64,000 nt of DNA from Lysobacterales bacterium. GTDB taxonomy: Bacteria; Pseudomonadota; Gammaproteobacteria; Xanthomonadales; Xanthomonadaceae. A program made the translations under genes and the position numbers. The stretch covers positions 62,001 to 126,000 of the forward strand of contig JADKCY010000002.1 in the NCBI GenBank assembly GCA_016718605.1, in the 5' to 3' direction. The notes under the pieces were generated by a model, which made no database searches, was not told the DNA's origin, and saw only the letters and a program-made list of their open reading frames with translations. Shown piece after piece: positions 62,588-64,000 of the stretch; positions within the stretch are counted from its first letter, which is position 1, and every line of letters begins with the position of its first letter.

Positions 62588-62648
62588 GGGAGAGTCCTGA
62601 AATGTGCCGGACTCACGACCTTAGGAAAGCGCAGTACGGCACTTTCTC
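62588..62648. other. Structured 61-bp element, copy B (repeat of 6826-6888)
   Basis: Second copy of the element described at 6826-6888, lying between the divergent DUF6164 and sensor genes. GGGAGAGT (62588-62595) can pair with ACTTTCTC (62641-62648), and GTGCCG (62604-62609) with CGGCAC (62637-62642). An alternative hairpin, GAGTCC (62592-62597) with GGACTC (62609-62614), shares bases with the second stem, so the two folds exclude each other, as in switching RNAs. Whether it is transcribed is unknown. Confidence 0.4.
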
Positions 62649-62675
62649 TACAACCTGTTACTGTCCCGCCAGCGC

Positions 62676-62690
62676 ATTCCTGACAGGAAT
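62676..62690. promoter_or_regulatory. Perfect 15-bp palindrome upstream of the sensor gene
   Basis: ATTCCTG-A-CAGGAAT is a perfect inverted repeat with a one-base centre, 71 bases before the sensor ATG. Its size and symmetry suit a dimeric repressor or activator; which family binds is unknown. Confidence 0.35.
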
Positions 62691-62761
62691 GTTCACGGCA
62701 CGACGATTGCACCATAGTACCGCCCCGCTCGACTTCCACACGAAGGATTGCTTCGCTGCCC

Positions 62762-64000
62762 ATGCCAAAAGCTTCCTCGCCCAACCTTGATCCAGGTCGT
62801 ACGCCGGAGGAACCTGGCAGTCCCGCCGGGCAGGCGAATGGTTACGCCTTACTGGCACTGATTCTGCTGGCAGCTCTACTGATTGCCATGGCGATCTGGG
62901 TCTATGTCGGTGCGCGAATCACCGACAAACGCGAAGCGGCCATTGCCAATCTTCTGCAAAGTAATGGCAATCTTGTCATCGCGCATAAAGAAAAGGTCAA
63001 GGCGGGTCTGGCGCATTTCGAGCAAATCCTGCAGTCGATCGCCGACATCGCCAATAGCCCCAACGCGGCGCCAGCCGATGCTCGCCGGCGTCTGAATGAA
63101 TTACTCAGCAGTGCGCAAGCCACCACGCCCGAATTGATCGCACTGGCGGTCATCGATCCCGATGGCGGCATCCGCGCAACCACGCAGGCTTCCAGCGCAT
63201 TGAATGTCAGTGGACGCGACTATTTCCAGCGTCATCGTGAGTTTCGCAGCATCCGTGCGGACGTCGGCACGCCATTCACCGGCGCCCTGAGTGGACGCTG
63301 GGCCATCCCCATCACGCGCCGGATCGAATCACCCGAGGGCAATTTCGAGGGCGTGGCATATCTGTCTCTGGACCCGACGTATTTTGCGCAGCCGTTCGTC
63401 AATTCACAGCAGGGCCCGCGCGACTCAATGGTGGTGCTGGGCGAGGATGGGATCATCCGTGCCATCCGGATCGGTAATAGCGTGCTGTATGGCGAGAGCG
63501 TCGCGCAGTCACCACTGCTGGCTGAGCAGCGCAGAGCCCCGACAGGTTGGCTGCGTGCGGGCAGCCCCATCGACGGCGATCTGAAGCTGGTTAGTTACGA
63601 TTCGATTCCGACCTACCGCTTGATCGTGGTGGTCGCCAAGTCCGAAACTGACTTGCTTGCCGAACTGCGCCCTGCTGAGCAAGCCCTGCGAATGCAGGCA
63701 GCGGCCGTCACGGCGCTGCTCATCTTGATGGCCGTCACCGCCATCATTGCCTTGAACGCGCAGCGTGGCCGCATCCGGGCCGAGTCCAGTGCGCGCCGCA
63801 ACTTTCAGGAATTGGCGGAGTTGGGCAGCGATTGGCACTGGCGCAGTGATCGTCACCATCGCATCGATTTTGTCTCGCACGGCTTGAAGAAATCGCTCGG
63901 CGTGTCGATTGACGGCCTGCTGGGGCTGACCGCTTGGGAATCCGGCGGCTTTGGGGCTTCGGCAGAAAGTGGCGCGCAGATTCAGCAAGCCATGTTGCAT
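62762..64000 (+). CDS. Cache-domain sensor protein with PAS domain (partial, C-terminus missing)
   Basis: The gene runs off the right edge; 413 residues are visible. A cytoplasmic stretch leads to a first transmembrane helix (ALLALILLAALLIAMAIWVY, about 28-49), then a periplasmic double-Cache-like sensor region (GRDYFQRHREFRSIRADVG, GRWAIPITRRIES) to residue 310, a second helix (VTALLILMAVTAIIALNA, about 316-333), and the beginning of a PAS domain (NFQELAELGSDWHWRSD). The missing part is probably a diguanylate cyclase, phosphodiesterase or histidine kinase. The ligand is unknown. A palindrome lies at 62676-62690. Confidence 0.7.
   Translation, partial: MPKASSPNLDPGRTPEEPGSPAGQANGYALLALILLAALLIAMAIWVYVGARITDKREAAIANLLQSNGNLVIAHKEKVKAGLAHFEQILQSIADIANSPNAAPADARRRLNELLSSAQATTPELIALAVIDPDGGIRATTQASSALNVSGRDYFQRHREFRSIRADVGTPFTGALSGRWAIPITRRIESPEGNFEGVAYLSLDPTYFAQPFVNSQQGPRDSMVVLGEDGIIRAIRIGNSVLYGESVAQSPLLAEQRRAPTGWLRAGSPIDGDLKLVSYDSIPTYRLIVVVAKSETDLLAELRPAEQALRMQAAAVTALLILMAVTAIIALNAQRGRIRAESSARRNFQELAELGSDWHWRSDRHHRIDFVSHGLKKSLGVSIDGLLGLTAWESGGFGASAESGAQIQQAMLH

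Overview
The window is a contiguous stretch of GC-rich chromosome from a gammaproteobacterium, most likely of the order Lysobacterales (Xanthomonadales), in the Rhodanobacteraceae/Dokdonella/Ahniella neighbourhood. This is inferred from gene content: a tryptophan 2,3-dioxygenase whose heme and substrate residues fall at the Xanthomonas positions (H55, R117, H240), DUF6164 and DUF3011 proteins, darP next to pmbA, and several secreted proteins ending in a short 'LFxDGFE' tail. I see no tRNA, rRNA, CRISPR array, insertion sequence, prophage or integrase. Genes are tightly packed and mostly housekeeping or catabolic.

Layout. 1-6.3 kb: start of an outer-membrane protein gene, 2,4-dienoyl-CoA reductase (fadH), a cell-wall hydrolase, propionyl-CoA synthetase (prpE), and an SPFH membrane protein paired with an Arc-type DNA-binding protein. 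6.3-16.5 kb: nucleic-acid maintenance (hinT, recR, ybaB, dnaX, rlmJ, pmbA, darP, rlmC, an AlkB-type dioxygenase) with a DUF4870 membrane protein and a ThrE exporter. 16.6-21.1 kb: ETF-ubiquinone oxidoreductase and two Na+/H+ antiporters, nhaD and nhaA. 21.2-35.5 kb: accessory region with secreted beta-helix, FG-GAP and choice-of-anchor proteins, kynA, a purine-catabolism run (adenine deaminase, uraH, puuD) fused translationally to an MBOAT/SGNH O-acetylation pair, an RDD/pilin-like fusion, a cysteine-less glutaredoxin and a TPR sulfotransferase. 35.7-41 kb: complete urease operon ureDABCEFG. 41-47.6 kb: fumC, cupin, MAPEG, a three-domain sulfotransferase/beta-hydroxylase/SEC-C protein, a Nudix hydrolase and an SCO protein. 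47.6-53 kb: psd, rnfCDGE and nth in one coupled run. 53-64 kb: a phosphate-porin-type protein behind a Pho-box-like site, a 14-repeat RCC1 protein, a subtilase with a DUF3011 partner, greB, DUF5916, DUF6164 and the beginning of a Cache/PAS sensor.

How the parts fit. Adenine deaminase, PuuD and UraH belong to purine nitrogen recovery, and urease 8 kb away would release ammonia from the urea end product; the intermediate steps (xanthine dehydrogenase, OHCU decarboxylase, allantoin steps) are not in the window. NhaD, NhaA and the partial Rnf complex all concern ion gradients across the inner membrane. PrpE, FadH and ETF-QO are fatty-acid/propionate oxidation functions.

Most interesting for follow-up: the sulfotransferase/Asp-Asn-hydroxylase/SEC-C fusion at 44703-46157; the shared C-terminal 'DGFE' tail on structurally unrelated secreted proteins; a duplicated, foldable approx. 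62-base element at 6826-6888 and 62588-62648; and the SPFH/ribbon-helix-helix pair with a tandem 11-bp repeat in its promoter.
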